Below, in pieces: positions 18,571 through 32,225 of a stretch of DNA of 64,000 nt. Source of the DNA: Trochalopteron elliotii (taxonomy: Eukaryota; Chordata; Aves; Passeriformes; Leiothrichidae); contig JANPWX010000639.1 of NCBI GenBank assembly GCA_024734555.1, forward strand, positions 104,081 through 168,080, written 5' to 3'. The position numbers were made by a program, and so were the translations under genes. The notes beneath the pieces are model-generated. The model made no database searches and was not told where the DNA came from. It was given only the letters and a program-made list of their open reading frames with translations. Position 1 is the stretch's first letter. Every line of letters begins with the position of its first letter.

Positions 18571-21500
18571 GATGAATGCAGGAAGTTGAAGCATTACTTC
18601 TGTGCTGCTTTACCCTCCTTGAGCCTGCTAGATGCAGTTATCTGGCAAAGTTATTTGACCCGGCTTCATTTTTTTTTTTAATTTTTTTTTTTATTTATTG
18701 TGAAGGTTGATTCCCTTTTTTAATTGCAAAATTTATATCAAAGCCAGAATCATTAAGTAAAACATGAAGGTATTGCATACAGTGTGTGCGTGTGTGTGTG
18801 CAGCTAGCAAGCCACTCTCACCCCCCTCTAACAATCTTTTATGCAATTGGCAGGGTTTATTCCCATGTGAGGGAGGTGCTAATGACACCCTAAAAATTTT
18901 ATGAAAATATTGGGCTGGGGAGAGGAAAAAAGATCAAGTGCAAATCAGCATCTGCTTCAGGCTCTCAACAAGTATTGAGCACCTAATTTTTCAGACTCCA
19001 CCAGGGAGGAGTGTCCATTGATACCTTGTGCCTTTTTAACCCCCAGGAACTGCAGTGCAAGACATTGCCCACTAATTCTGCTGCTCCAGAACTCCATCTT
19101 ACCTGCAAGGTCTTGTGGAAAACAAAGCACATACTCCAAGGGCCCAATAAACCCATTTCTTCTCCTTTCACATGCCAGATGTTCCCAGGATGAACAACTG
19201 TAGCTCTTGGCACCAACAACCCTTTCCCCTGGTCACCAGCTTTGGAGGTAGGCTGTCTGTGGACAGAGGAAGGTGAATGCTCTTGTGCAGCCTCTTCTTC
19301 CAACCCCTCTGGCACATGTGGGACAATACTGTCAGACCCCTGTGGATAGGATAGTAGTCTAGCAGGATGCAAGGATTATCAGCACTGCTCTCTACCACTC
19401 CAGCCAAACTGTGTCTTTCCCAGGAAAAAACTCTGCATCTTTGCAGGATGGAGGAGGCAGAAGACAGTGGCTGCAGGCATGAACCCAGTGAGGGCAAGGA
19501 GCAAAGTGTGGAGAAGGACAGTAGGTTGAGGACAGTTCAGGTGTAGCTGGGTCTCATGAGGGCCATTTAGTGCATTCTGCCTTTCACAAGGGTCTGAAGT
19601 AGAGAAGTGGGTTTTGGGCAGGAGGAGAAGTCAGCTAGTTCTCAGAAATAAGGCGGCATGTGCAGACATGGGGAGCAGGAAAGGCATAAAGAATGTAAAA
19701 ATTAAAATCAGTGCATTGAGACAGGTCTTCCCCTCAGAAAGAAAAAAAAAAAAAAGCAAAGAGACAAGCTAAATTTGACTGGAAAAAGAGGTGAACAGGT
19801 ATGAGGTGCTACTTGTGGCCACACAGGGTCAGTTATGTGGGAGGTGGGGGAATGGGAGTTGTTACGAGGGCAGGTCTGGAAGAGCTCAGTGAGAGCTGAG
19901 AGAGGAATATCATAAGGGAGTGGGCCAGGAACAAGCCTGGAGACCATCCTAGGGGAGGATGGAGGAGGGAAAAGGGAGTGAAAGTGCCCCCCAAGGGGCA
20001 GTGGTGGAGCCTTGGCTGTGATGGACGGTGACAGTGGGCCTGCTGAGTGTGGGTGTAAGTGCAGGGCAAGGGGGAGTTTGAGGAATACATGGTAGTGAGT
20101 TGAGGTTGGAATAGGTGAGGAAGCTTGAGGAAGAGCTTGGAGGGAGGAAAGGAGCAGAAGGCAGCACAGCAAGAAGGATGCTGCAGCCACTGGTGCTCTA
20201 GCAAGCAGGAGGAAGGCAGGCCAGAAAAGAAGAGGATGGAGGATGATGATGGTCAGAAGTAACAATCTGGTTGTGTTTAGGGGAGTCATTTTTAGGTGTG
20301 TGGCTGGGTCAAGAGGAGCTGGAGGAAAGGATCATTGGAAAGCCTTGCCAGGAAGCTTTCATCCACACTTGGAGAATGGGGTAAAAGAAGCTCATGAGCT
20401 CATGGGATAGAGGGAGCTGGAGTGAACCCAGTACAAGAGATAAAATCAGGATACTCAGAGCTGTTGGAGGGACCTGAAGGACCTTTGTGCAGAGGGACAA
20501 GGAGAGACTGAAAAAAGCAGCAAAGCCACAGCCAGTGATACAACCAAGGTCACGGCAAGGCCAGGTGGAGAGACAAGAAGATGATGCTGAGGGAGAGACA
20601 AAGGTGGCCTTAGAGAAGGAACTGAGAGCCCAGAGATCAGATAAGGAGCAGAGCATAGCCTGAAGAACGTTTTTAAGAGGAGTGAAAGTTAGCCAGTGGT
20701 CCTGATGCGGTGAAGCCTTAGTGAAAGTGGGATGTTGAATATTTCCTCAGTTCCTCAACAAAATCAAGTGAAGCTTCCTTGGCTTCAGGTAAGCATCTCC
20801 CCACAGACACCCACGTGCTCCTGTTCCTGCCCAGCCATCTCCAGCTCCATGTTTGGAAGTAGAAAATGAAGAGTATTACTTTTGGAACAAAGACAACAGT
20901 TCCTGTCCACCAGGGAATCTCATCAAGACTGCCAAGGGTTTAATGGGCCAAGAAGGCTGATTTTAAGTAGTGAACAGTTCAATTAATCATTGATTTTATT
21001 GCCAGTGATGCAAAAGTACAAGCTGCCACTGCTGGTCAACATTTCTTTTCTGGAAAGCCCAGCTCCTTGGACTGCCAATGCCATGACCATGCTCCCATCA
21101 AGAAGGTGTCGCTGTGAGCTGCGCAGGTGCAAGGAAGTGTGCTATGTTCACAGAGTGCATGGGATTCCTCTGGATCACACAGTCCAGGAGAGATGTCCTT
21201 CCTTTTCCATGAGCATGCAGCCAGGCCTTGTGCACTGATTGTCTCCATCTCCCCCCTGAGCCTCTTGCAGTCCTTCTGTGGGCTGGGCTGGGGCAGCCAC
21301 CGCTCCTCTCCCCCATCCCATGAGTGGAGGGGAGAGACTAAATGCACCAGGCAAAAGTCACCTACCTGATGCTTGAGGATTCATGGGACAAGCTCTTCTG
21401 CCTGGCAAGAGGGAAAGTTAACCTGCCCCCAGGGTGTGTGGGGAAACACACTTGTGTTTGAGGTTTGCTAGACAAAATTCTGGGGTAGGTCCAGAGTAAA

Positions 21501-22300
21501 CCCATGATTAAAGGCTACCCAAAGCCATCCTTCCATCCCTAAAATAGTCCTGTGCTTATTTGTGAGAAATCATTCAGGTTTGCTTTTAAATGCACTGGAA
21601 GCAGGTGAGTTCTAAGATAAGTACACAAAACAAATGTGCCATTTATCACATCTTATGGTGATGATTAAAGCAAAGATTTTCTTTTCTCTGCAAGGAATAT
21701 TGTGAACTGAGTGCAATTGTGTTAATGACAGCAGTAGCAACAACAGGGTAAGCATTATTTTAGTGGAAACTGAGGTGTTGGTGAAACATTATCTAAGAAG
21801 CTGCAGCAGGACAGGGCTGGGGTAGAGGCTCAAAATCCTGATTCCACTGATTTTGTGGGCTGAGATGTCACCCCTGAGAGAAAAGTCTATGTTTTAAAAA
21901 AACAAAGATGACTTCAGTTATTTGGGAGTGTGCCTGTGGTGTTACCTAACTGCTGAGGACATCCCATGAACCCCACAACCACCTGCCAGTGTTTTGATGG
22001 TCAATTTGGAACCGAAGCAAATGATGTGGTGGAAATAATTGTCTCACCATCTGATTTTGTCACTCCAGCAAGGTGTTTGCAGAACTTAGCGCTTTGTATA
22101 GGATAACAAAAAAGCAATGGGCTGGCTAATTCAATTAAAAGCAAATAACTAGTCTAGGCACTGACAGCATGTGGGAGGAAGTGGTGTTGTTTCCACTGTG
22201 ACTGGCAGCGAGTGACTAGCGAAAACAAGGTGGTTTGAGGAAGGCTTGCGTGTTAATGGCATTTCCCTGTTCTGTTTGTCAAGCAAAGGTGGGAATATAG
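18571..22300. other. Intergenic, with a purine-biased kilobase
   Basis: It holds T-rich low complexity (18667-18700), a GT microsatellite (about 18780-18800) and a strongly purine-biased segment on the + strand (about 19600-20690). A 193-codon minus-strand frame (19708-20289) is a product of this bias: it is Pro/Leu/Ser-rich low complexity. No gene is recognised. Confidence 0.6.
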
Positions 22301-22309
22301 AGTCAGAGT

Positions 22310-22660
22310 TTACTTGAATCGGTTTCTTTACAAGAATAGCCGGGGGGCCTCCACGGGAGCGGTGCCGAGTCCCCGCGGCTCACAGGCAGCCCCGAGCTCG
22401 CTGCAAAGTGCCCGTGAGTGCCAGGGGCAGGTGCTCGGAGTCGCTGTGGGTGAAACAGAGCAAAAGACACCCGAGCTGCGCACAGGGCAGGTAGGAGATG
22501 GCGGTCTGGCTGCCGGGAGTGCTGAGCGGCTTTTGCTCTCTCTCTCTGCGGCAGCTGGGCTCCCACTGCCTGCTGCCAGCTGGAGGCTTGTACCTGGGAA
22601 AAGTCTGCCCGTGGCTGATTCACTTCGTACTTGCAGCAGGCCCACATTGCAGCCACGGGC
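22310..22660. promoter_or_regulatory. Small CpG-rich patch
   Basis: CpG is locally frequent (GAGCGGTGCCGAG, CCCCGCGGCTC, CCCGAGCTCGCTG, CTCGGAGTCGCTG, GAGCTGCGC), while CpG is scarce for kilobases on both sides. It is weaker than the 18-kb island. Frames of 128-130 codons on both strands here look like GC artefacts. Confidence 0.5.
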
Positions 22661-25600
22661 TCAGCAGTCTGGCTGCTGTGTCGGATCACAGTTTTTCCAG
22701 AAGTGAATCAGATTCTGCCCGATGGCTGAATCAGGCATGATAACCCAAAAGTGTCTAATAGCACCTTCCTCTGCCTCTGCCTGTCCGTGTTCATCTGTCC
22801 ATCATTACAAAGATAAAAAGGCCACCTGTACTGATTCTGGGTGCTCCATCCTGCAGGTCAGCCTACAGGATGTTAATTCCCTCCTGACCACCTCAGATGA
22901 CTTTGCATGGGGAGAAAAGATTTCTGCATTAAAACTCACTTTAAAAGAAAATAGCACATAAATAATTCCAGCCTTTTGATGGCTTGATCTTTCAGTCAGT
23001 GTCTTGAGAGAGAGCCAGAACTGAGGTGCAGCACAGAGAAGGACAGTTTCTGGGCTCCCAAGTATGTGATGTCTTTCACACTGGAGCTGGGATTCCTCTG
23101 CTGTGCTGTGCTCCTACTCACGGCTCTTACTCTGATTTGAAATCTGCCAGCCCTGGCTGGTACCAAACTCCTCATACTAAATCAGGCTCAACCTTCTAAT
23201 AGGTCTTGTTTCTCCTCAAATGCATAACAGCAAAAATAAAATAAGTATGTAGATTTTCCCCCTTCCACACCAGCTAGTATGTTTTGTCGATGGAAACAGA
23301 GGGGGTATGCTCCAGACTTAGCCCTGTCATTTCAAAGAAGTACAGAACAGTGTAAATCTGGAAAAGCTCAGACTTGAACTGGCATTACCTCTGGCCCATC
23401 CTGGTGTTCCCACGCTGGCTTTGGTGAGTTTTGTGTCTGTGTCTCATCCTGGTTCAAATCAGACTGCACTGTGCTCTCTGGCAGAGTGTGTGGGCATTTC
23501 TCTGTCACTAAGCACGGAGATGAGCCCGAGGTGGCCCCAGCTGGGAGCTCCACGTGGTGCCACAGCACAAAGTCTGGGAGAAGGTGGTGGGGCAAATATG
23601 ACAAATGCAGCCAAGAAGTAGCATTGCTATAGCACATCTTGCAGCACACAAAGCACCAACACACACTTGCTGGCATCCTGTAGAGCACAGCCATGCTGGC
23701 CATGCTAGGTGCCTTGGAAGACAGAGCCTGCCAGTGTGTCCTGCAGCATCCTCTGCCACCAACCACAGGGGCATCCCCAGGAAAAGAGCTAGAGGAGAAG
23801 CAGAGAGTCTCCTCTGCAATCAGAGATGCCTTAATACCACTAAATGAGTGCCCAAATCCCTCCAGGATATTAAAAACCCTCACAGCAGCATAACCCAAGA
23901 ATGTGCCCAAAGCAAATCTAGCAAAAGCATGGTTGTGGGATGCACATATCTACACTGCACAGCTCCAGCCATTCCAGGGCTTTGCAGCCCTGTATTCTCA
24001 AAGCATGTCCACAGCTGACTGGAGTTTTTGGCTGTCTGAAATGGTTTTCATTTCCAGCTGCCCCTGAGAAGGGCAGCTCCTGCTGCTCAGTAGTGTGGAT
24101 TGCATGAGCTGGGCACTGCTGGGAGGGACCAGGATGCTTCACCTGCAGGTAAAAGCCTTATTACTGTTGTGAGCCTGCCAGAAGAGAGAATAGCTACTTG
24201 ACCACATTTACTTAGGCTGAAGGGTAGCTCCTTTTGTTCTGTGGTTGGCATCAGGAACTTCACATCAGTGATTTTTTTAAAAAAGTTGTTTTTTCCTCCC
24301 CAGTTTGAATGGGGCTGCCTCTTGCTCTTCCTTCCTCACTGCTCATTTATTCTCACATACAGATACTGCCTCTCTGTAATTCAGAAGCACTGGCTGAGGA
24401 GGGAGGCAAGGTGGCCACTGGTGTTCATTTTTTAGCAACAGCTACACTGTCACTGCCTGTGCTGGCTTGGCTTTGACAGAGAGAAAAACAAACTCCTTGG
24501 TGTTTGCATGGCCCTGCCCCGTTAGACCCCTCTCCAGCCCCATGGCATGTGGAAAGCCCTTGTCCTGGGTGATGAGAAAGTCTCTACCCCCACACTCTCC
24601 AACACCTCATGGCCCTGCAGCCTGGGCAATGCTCACAGCAGCAGCACCTTGGCAATTGAGCTGCATCCCAAGTGGAAGTGTTTGTGCTTTTTCCTTCTTG
24701 TTTGCTTTATTTTCTTTCCCACTGCTGCCACAGGTCTGTCTGCTTTGGCTCTGTCTGTCAATAAGTTGGGGCTGCGAGACAATAAGAATTCTGTTTTGCA
24801 GAAGAAACACAGAGTTTTATGACATTTGGAATTTGGGCTTTTGTTTGTTGTCTGCTTTGGTTTTTTTTCTAATTCAGCAAGGGATGGGGGGAAGCAAGAT
24901 TCATTTTTTTCCTTGGGGAATAAGGTCTCCAAGAAAAATTAAATTAAAATAAAATAAAATAAAATAAAATATCAAAGGGAAGCCATTCAAAAGTACTTCA
25001 CACCAGTAAGAAAGTTTGAAATCAGGAGGGGGTGGGGCAGCTGGCCCAGTCCAGTCTCCCCAGTCACCTGCCTGCTCTGGTGTTGACACCTTTGCCATGC
25101 ATGGGTGCAGGTGGCTCAGCAGAGATACTGAGGCTCCCAGAGACTGCTGTCCCTGGAGCCAGCAGCCAGGAATGAGCAAACGAGGCTTGGACTCGATGGA
25201 GAAGACGCTCAGTGGTAGGGAGGACACCTCTTCACCCCTGCCAAAATCAGTGACTTCAAGGCTCAGCCTGCAGCCCACTCCTGGCTCTCCAGAGCTGTGC
25301 TCCATAGGTGCTCAGAGAAAGCCCAACAGAGGGGATGCCTCCTGAGGAGGAGGCTGGTCCTCTGTGATGCAGCTGGGGAGTGTGGTTTTGGGTGCTCAGG
25401 CAGCGAGGCAGGGCCTGGAGGAAAAGCTGTGCCTTGCAAGATGGGGCCCCACTGCAGGCACCCATGGCAGCACAGCAGGGCTGAATCGCTTAGGAGCTGT
25501 GTGTGCAAAGCTCAGCTTCTTCTAAAAACAGGAGACTTACTCAGAAGCACAATGCAGTTCTTGCCTTTACTCCAGCTCTTTTATATATAGTCCCCATTTC

Positions 25601-28600
25601 TCCTGATTTTACTTCAGCAGTCGCTGTATGAATTGCAGCTCTGAAAGGTGTGTAGGGGTGTGAAGTGACAACTGAGTGCTGCTGGCCAAGCTGGAGCTGC
25701 TGTTTTGCTCCTGGATGTGGGGTTGCCTCTGCAAGGGCAGTGTTGGAGAGCAGACTTCATCCTCCAGATCATTGTTGGGGGATGTGTGGGGTTTATGTCA
25801 CCTTAAATAAAAGTGAGGGCTGTGAGGGCTCTTCTTTTTCCCCCGGGATAGACCAAGAGCATTTTTATTAGTGTTTTCCTCCCTGTTGCTGTTTTTCTGA
25901 TTTCTTTCCCTTCCCACCAAGCCCCCACAATTTTTAGGGAAATATAGCCAAGCTGCAAAACTAAGAGGTTTGTTTCCCTGCACTGCAGGATGACGCAGAG
26001 CGTAGATTGTTCCTCCAGTCTTTTCAAGGGAGGTGTCCAATGCCAGGAAGCACATTAGCTCAAAACCTGTGCTTAGAGGGAAGGAAAGAGAGCAATGGTG
26101 GTTGCTTTCACCTCCAGGAACACTGGTGCTGGAGGCAGCAACGGGCCTCTCAGTTTATCTGAAACTCAGGAGAACCCCAGATCCACCAACCAAATGTCTC
26201 AAGGAGCCGCAGCGTTCCTGCTGCCCTTTCCCTGCACACAGCATGGTGTTGTGACTTGGTGCTGCTTTCACTTCAAGGATCCCCAAACTGATGAATTCAG
26301 GCCTCTGTTTATGACAGCAATTCAGAACACACATAAATGGGCGGCCAGCTTCTTTCTCTCCTGGCATTTTTACGAAGCTATGGCAACATAAACAGGGATT
26401 TGTAACAGCCAGAAGAGAGCTCAGTGGAGCAGTCTGAAGTATTTTCCTAGAAAGGATTTGCACAGACATGGGACCTTGGCCCACATGATTATAAGCAGAG
26501 ATAAACAGAAATGTTTATCTCTTTTTAAACACTGAGGCTACCCTACTCGGAGTTAGGGAATCTAGAAGCAAGGGACATCTTTCTATACTGGTCACTTAAA
26601 GAATTAGCTCGATTTTCCTTTTTCCAGCAAGTAACAGTGTAACTTCTGAAAAAGCAGCACATCCTATATGAAGTTTCCTACTTCAGTTAACACAAGCACA
26701 AGGACACAATGAGCACACGTGTACGCAGAAGACACATACACAAATCACGTCATCTTCATGTTGGAGTCAAAATCTGATCAGACATCAAAAAACCCAAACA
26801 CAACAAAACCCCTCAAAAAACTCACAGGTTTGATTTCACCTCGTGTGAAGGTGAGCTTGAGACCATCAAACAAGAACTTTCAGGCATTTGGTTGCTCAAT
26901 TTTTATTAATGCTGTCTTCTGCTTTACTGTCTAGACACCAAACCAAAATGAGGTTGGCAGCTGCAGTAGCTTCTAAGTGACATTTCTTGCCCTCAGAAGT
27001 TTCCTAAGTCAACAGGGCAAGTGGCAGAAGAATGGAAACATTACTAACTAGATCCCTCCCCCTCCACCTTTGAAAAAGTGATATAATAAGAGGGTGATAA
27101 GAAAAATACTATGGTTTTGATAGTTGAAAAAAAAAAAAATATGGGCAGCATTTTTTGAATGGATTCATATGCCTGCAAGACCTGGAAATCACACCATGGA
27201 CTCCTTTACAGTCTTAGGCATGAGGCCTGCACCTGCCCTGGGTACTCAGACTGCTGCAAGGAGCCTTTGGGGTGCCCAGTTCTCTCATGAGCTCATATCT
27301 CAGATTTTGCCCTTGCCCAGGTAGTGCTGTCCTAGCTGATGGTGAAAGGAGCATTTCCAGGAGCTGATGCTGCTCCCTGTTTGTCCTTGCTCACAGGCAA
27401 ATGAGAAATGAAGGATCGGGCCCAGTTGCAGACAGGGCTGGCAGGAGGCTTTTCCAGCCCTGTGTTGACAGTCAAGGTCTCAACACTGTGTACAGAGATG
27501 TAGTGTTGGTGGGGAGTGGGAGCTGGTGGCATCAATTCACTGCTTGCCACTTTCCCAAGGACTTCAAGGTGCTGAATGGACCAATGATGGGATGGTGCCC
27601 AGTGGCTCTGTGGTGCCAGTGAGAGGTGGGTGTTGGCCCAGGGCCTTGGAAGCTGCTCTTGACTGGACAGAGCAACCATCAGTACCTATCAAAAGTAAAA
27701 CCAACCAACCCCAAGCCCCTGCAACCTATTTTTGTGAGCAATTGCAACCATTATCCCAACTAAGAAGGAAAAGCCAGAATTCTGAATAAGGATTGGGATT
27801 GGCTGGAGTGATTACCCACCATGTCCTCCCAGGGCCAGGTACCTCTGTGGTTGCAAAAGGAGGCTAAAAGAGTTGAAGAATGAAAGTATAGCACATGAAA
27901 GGTCTCTTTGGCAAGCTAGGGGAAAAGAGCAGAGATAAGGGATGGGTTTGGCCCAGAAAGGCCTCATGGCCCATGATTCACAGGTGCTGGTCACCACTGT
28001 AGCCCTGTCTGAAGTGGTGGGTGTTGAGCTTGTCAGAAAGTCAACCCTTTATTTACAAACCCACTCATGGCTTACAAGGCTGATTATTTACAAAGCCTGT
28101 TGATAAAAGTACCTGGCCTTGAACTATTGAAGGAAATCTCTCTAATCAGAGAAGTCTCATGTTGCTTCTTTGCTTTGGGTTGTTTTTTTTTTTTTTTTTA
28201 ATTCCTATTTGTCACTTCACTTACAGTATTATGCAGAGAGAGGAGAATATTATGAAGGCTGCATGGGCAAGTTTAATAGATGTCAGCATTTGAGTTGTCT
28301 GTGCAGTGTTTATGTGCCTGGGTATGTGGTTCCTTTAGCTTAAGGAGACAGAAATGGAAGGGACAACAAACTTAAGCAACAAGGTGGGAGTCCATTTCAC
28401 TGCAGCCTGATGCTACACCTCCTAGGGGATGAATTGCCATCCTTATGATTAGTCCTTACCCAGTATGTCCTGATATGCTCCAGGCACTTGCCCCTCCACT
28501 GCTTCCCTTTCCCATCACCACCATCTCCCTCTCTCATCCCTCATCCCACCCCAAGCCATGTCTGCCTTCCCCTCCACCCCCAGCTCCTGCCTTGCCCCCA

Positions 28601-31600
28601 GCAGCTCCGAGGTTCTGGCTGCTGCTGCCAGCACTGTCAGGGACCTTCCTCCTGGGTGACACTCCACCAAGACCCACCCCTTGGGCCTGCAACACAAAGT
28701 TCCATGCAGGGGGGCTCAGGTGCAGACCCCAGGGGGGCTCGTGGGGAGCCCTGGGTGTGGAATAAAGCTAGGGAGGATTTTTTAACTGTCCAGCTCTAAA
28801 GAGTGCTTGTGAGCAAGATGATTTATTTCTTCAGAGGTTTATAACTTGGCAAAATTTGGGTGGAGGTTTTTTGCAGGCAAGTAGCACATTCCTGACACAC
28901 AAGCCAAAGTGCTGCCACATTTCAAGTCCTTTTTCCAAAGCCCGGGGACATGAGGAAAAGGTCACCAAGTTTCTTGAAACATGGAGAGGGGGAGAAAGAG
29001 TATATTTTCTTCCAGCTAAATGATCAGCAACTACTTAAAATTTCCAGGCAAAGAAAATAGACTGGGGCAGACTCCAACCAGGGATATTTTAGCCCAAAAT
29101 TACAAGCAAATGTAACTAAGCAGCAAGAGGGAACTGCTGGATTTCCTTGTGCCCCATTTTTACATTTTTCAAAGACTGAAATTTGCTGTACAGTGTATTT
29201 GCTATGGTTGGGAAGAAGCAGCACCCTACTTTGCTTCTCCCTCCACCTCCCTTTATTCTGAATGAAAGTGTTTTAAAATGAAAAATGAGGTTTCCTGAAA
29301 TGAAGAGTTGCTTTTTATTCTGAGCTGGCTTCCATGAAATGCATTTGTAAGCTTTTTGTCTTTATCTCTGAACTTGCTGGGATGTGACAAGGGATGGTAC
29401 TGTCCTGGTCAGCCTGGCCAGGTGGAGACCAGTGGGGCATTTGAGGAGGTTCTGGGAGGCCCCAGGAAAAGGCCTGTAACTCTCTTCGTTGTCTGTCCCC
29501 AGATTCAGAATCAAACCTCGTTCCACCTCTGCTTCTCCTTAGGGCCTGTTGGACATCTGGGGAGGCAGAGGCTGCAGGAGGGCTGTGTCCCTGTCACACC
29601 ACGGGGCTACAATCCTAGCCAGTTCACCATCCTCATGGCATTGTGGGGAAAGGCTTGGCTGCCTGGGCGTCCTCAGCCACCCCACTTGGACACCAAAGGG
29701 TTGTGGTTCCTCAAACCAGAGAGGGGGAAGGTGTCCCTGGGCTGCTCACTGGGTACGACCTGCACTCACCCAGAGTGCTGCTGGCTATCTCACCCTTCCT
29801 TATGCTTTCTGACTCGTCTCCACCACTTTTCTCCCAGCCTTCACTCTGTCTCTTCAATGAACTCCCTTTGTGTCCTAGCCCCTCTTTCCCCCACTGCCCT
29901 AGAGTGCCAGCAGGAAAGGTGGGAAGTGGTAAGGAGTCCCATTCCCTGGAATGAGAGAACACCAGTGCCTCCAGAAATGCACCCTGACTGGCATGGCCCT
30001 CTGGGCAAGTGAGAGAGTGAGGAGACATTGGGCATGCATTGAAGAGTGTGGGCCAAGGCACTGTGGCTGTGCCTGGGAACAGCTGATACTCCTGGGGGAA
30101 GGCTCCATATGGGAATGGCGGCACCTCAGTACACTTTGAGGTACTCAATGACACAATGAGCAGCAAAACTCTTCCTCCCAAGGAAAAAGCAATGCAACTG
30201 TGTATGATTAACTGTAGCATGGGTTAGAATCATAGTCTAAATGGCACATGAGCACAGGAGCTAAAACTCATAAAAAACCCCCAAACTTGCTCACTCTTTC
30301 TAACCTGTGGACTCACTGCCACAAAGCATTGCTGAGGCAAAAGCTCCACAGAAAAATTAAAACCTGGTAAGTCAACCCCTTGCCCCTCATCTATATGGCT
30401 GTTGGGAAGAGCAGAGCAGTTCAGCAGATGAAAAACCATCTTGGTGCAATCTTGGCAGGTGGTAAGAGCTGCAGGGGTGCTGCAGTGGAATCTTCCACCA
30501 GGTATGCAGGAAGGGCAGACAATGTCCCATAAAGCTGGAGTGCTTACTCCTCCTCACGCTCAGGAAGGCATTGTGCTTTTCAGAGCAGTCCTAGCTTCAG
30601 TTTTCATCCCGTGGGACAAACATAAAAGCAAAAGGGTGTGTATTTGTGTCTATGAGCAGGGGGTAGACCTACTAATGGACAAGTCTGAGAAGACTGAACC
30701 TTTGCTCACCTCTAACTCCTTGTTGGTGCTGCTCCCACCACACATCCTCTTCTTTCCCAGGGCCAAAATGGCACAGTTTCAAATGTGATATAACAGCATG
30801 TGTAAAACAGATTCTGTTTTGCCAGAGAGAAAACCTTTGTTATGTTGAAGTTAAGCTGAAATATTACATTGGTGAAAAGTGTAAATTCTTTTTTAAAAAG
30901 AAAAGATATTGCCACTGCAAAATCCCCCTCAGGTAACACCCCCCTCCAATAAATCAAATATATATTAAAAAAACTCTTCCCAATAAAAGACCAAGTAAAA
31001 CACATGAAACACAAACCCCAAAAGGACCAACAAGCCCCAGGACTCTGACAAAATGTCAGCAACTGGGTTTGATTGGAATATGAGGAACTGAGTAGACGTA
31101 AAGTCAAACAAAATGCAGATATGGGAAGTGGGAAGAAAACACAAGAAAACCCCAAAAAGATAAAGAATAGAAGGAAATAAACACTCGGGCCATCCTTCCA
31201 AAAAGCCCACACTTCGTGGTGTGAGTCACTTCAGATGATGCTCCACCAGCCCACTGTGTCTTTGTTTTCCTCCCTGCTCTCTGCAGCATGATAAAAGCAC
31301 AGGAAGGATGTTTGATGGCAAATTGGCCATCGGCCACATTCAAAGGAGAGCCATTTAGTGAGATTCACTTGTACTTGTATAAGCTGAAACAAACAAACAA
31401 AAAAATGAACAACATGTGTAAAGCAACCAGACTGATCTTGCAAACACACTTCATCTTGGATCTGGGAAAAGCACTCTGCTAGAGAGAATGTGACACTATG
31501 AATACAGATAACACCTCCCAGCAAGTCTCAAACACATATTTCTAGATGAGTGTTTACTACCATGTGGTCAGTCGTGGCTGACTGTGTCATGTACAACTCT

Positions 31601-32080
31601 GATTATTACAGCCCTAGTGTATTGGTTTCACTTTTCTTAAATATAGGCACGTATGGGGGAGAGGGGGTGTGTGTTTGACTTGCCCTTCATTTCTGTAGCA
31701 CAATGGAGCTGTCAGGCTTAGACCAAAATCTGTGAGCTGTTTTTCCCAAAGTGATCAACCTGATAAAAAGGCTCCCCAGAAAGGTGGAACCATTTATATC
31801 AGTGAGTATTTATCACTCACTATCATTGGTAAAAGTGAGCTAGTCAGACTGAAGGTCATAAGAAATAGAGGAAACCCACAACATTTCTTCAGTTATTTGA
31901 GTGACACGCTGCTACCCAAAAGGCTGAGAAAGCTTTTGAAGACAGTAGTTTTTCATTCATGAGAACTGAGTTGGTTTTACTGTTTGTTTGTTTGCTTGTT
32001 TTTGGGGACTTTAATTTTTCTTTGTTTTGTGTTTTGCTTTTAAACCTGTCTTGCAGATAAAACCTGACACAATTCACCAC
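22661..32080. other. Intergenic unique sequence
   Basis: Moderately GC-rich, with no recognised gene. It contains an (AAAAT)n microsatellite near 24935-24970 and T or A runs at 28185-28200 and 27126-27139. A 218-codon frame at 29356-30012 has no homology I recognise and no splice context. Regulatory elements may be present but cannot be recognised by eye. Confidence 0.55.
24935..24970. repeat. (AAAAT)n microsatellite
   Basis: Tandem AAAAT pentamers with slight variation at the left end. Confidence 0.85.
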
Positions 32081-32089
32081 AGGCAGGAA

Positions 32090-32225
32090 ACCCTGGAGGG
32101 TGTGGTCTGCTGGGTAGAGCAGAGGCCCAGGGCTTTGAGTACCTCACTTCCATCCCTGCCACTGGCACTGACTCGCTGGCTGCTGGGGGTGAGCCACCTC
32201 CTGGCTCCACATCTTCTGGGGACGT
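32090..32225 (+). repeat. Possible MIR-like (CORE-SINE) fragment
   Basis: The order GGGTAGAGCAGAGGCCCAGG, CTTCCATCCCTGCCACTGGC, ACTGACTCGCTGGCTGCTGG and GGGTGAGCCACCTCCTGG resembles the tRNA-derived region and core of MIR, in which TCTGCCACTGACTCGCTGTG and GGGCAAGTCACTT occur in the same order. Ancient MIR copies survive in birds and crocodilians. The assignment is from memory. Confidence 0.45.

Noticed and set aside
18193..18681. 162-codon frame through the CpG island, with overlapping minus-strand frames
   Set aside because: Stop codons are rare in very GC-rich sequence. The predicted peptides are Pro/Arg/Gly-rich without domains, and frames are open on both strands.
19708..20289. 193-codon minus-strand frame rich in Leu, Pro and Ser
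   Set aside because: It is explained by the purine bias of the + strand; low complexity and no homology recognised.
29356..30012. 218-codon + strand open frame in the intergenic region
   Set aside because: Composition is typical of GC-moderate noncoding DNA. There is no recognisable domain, other frames are open over the same bases, and no splice context is seen.
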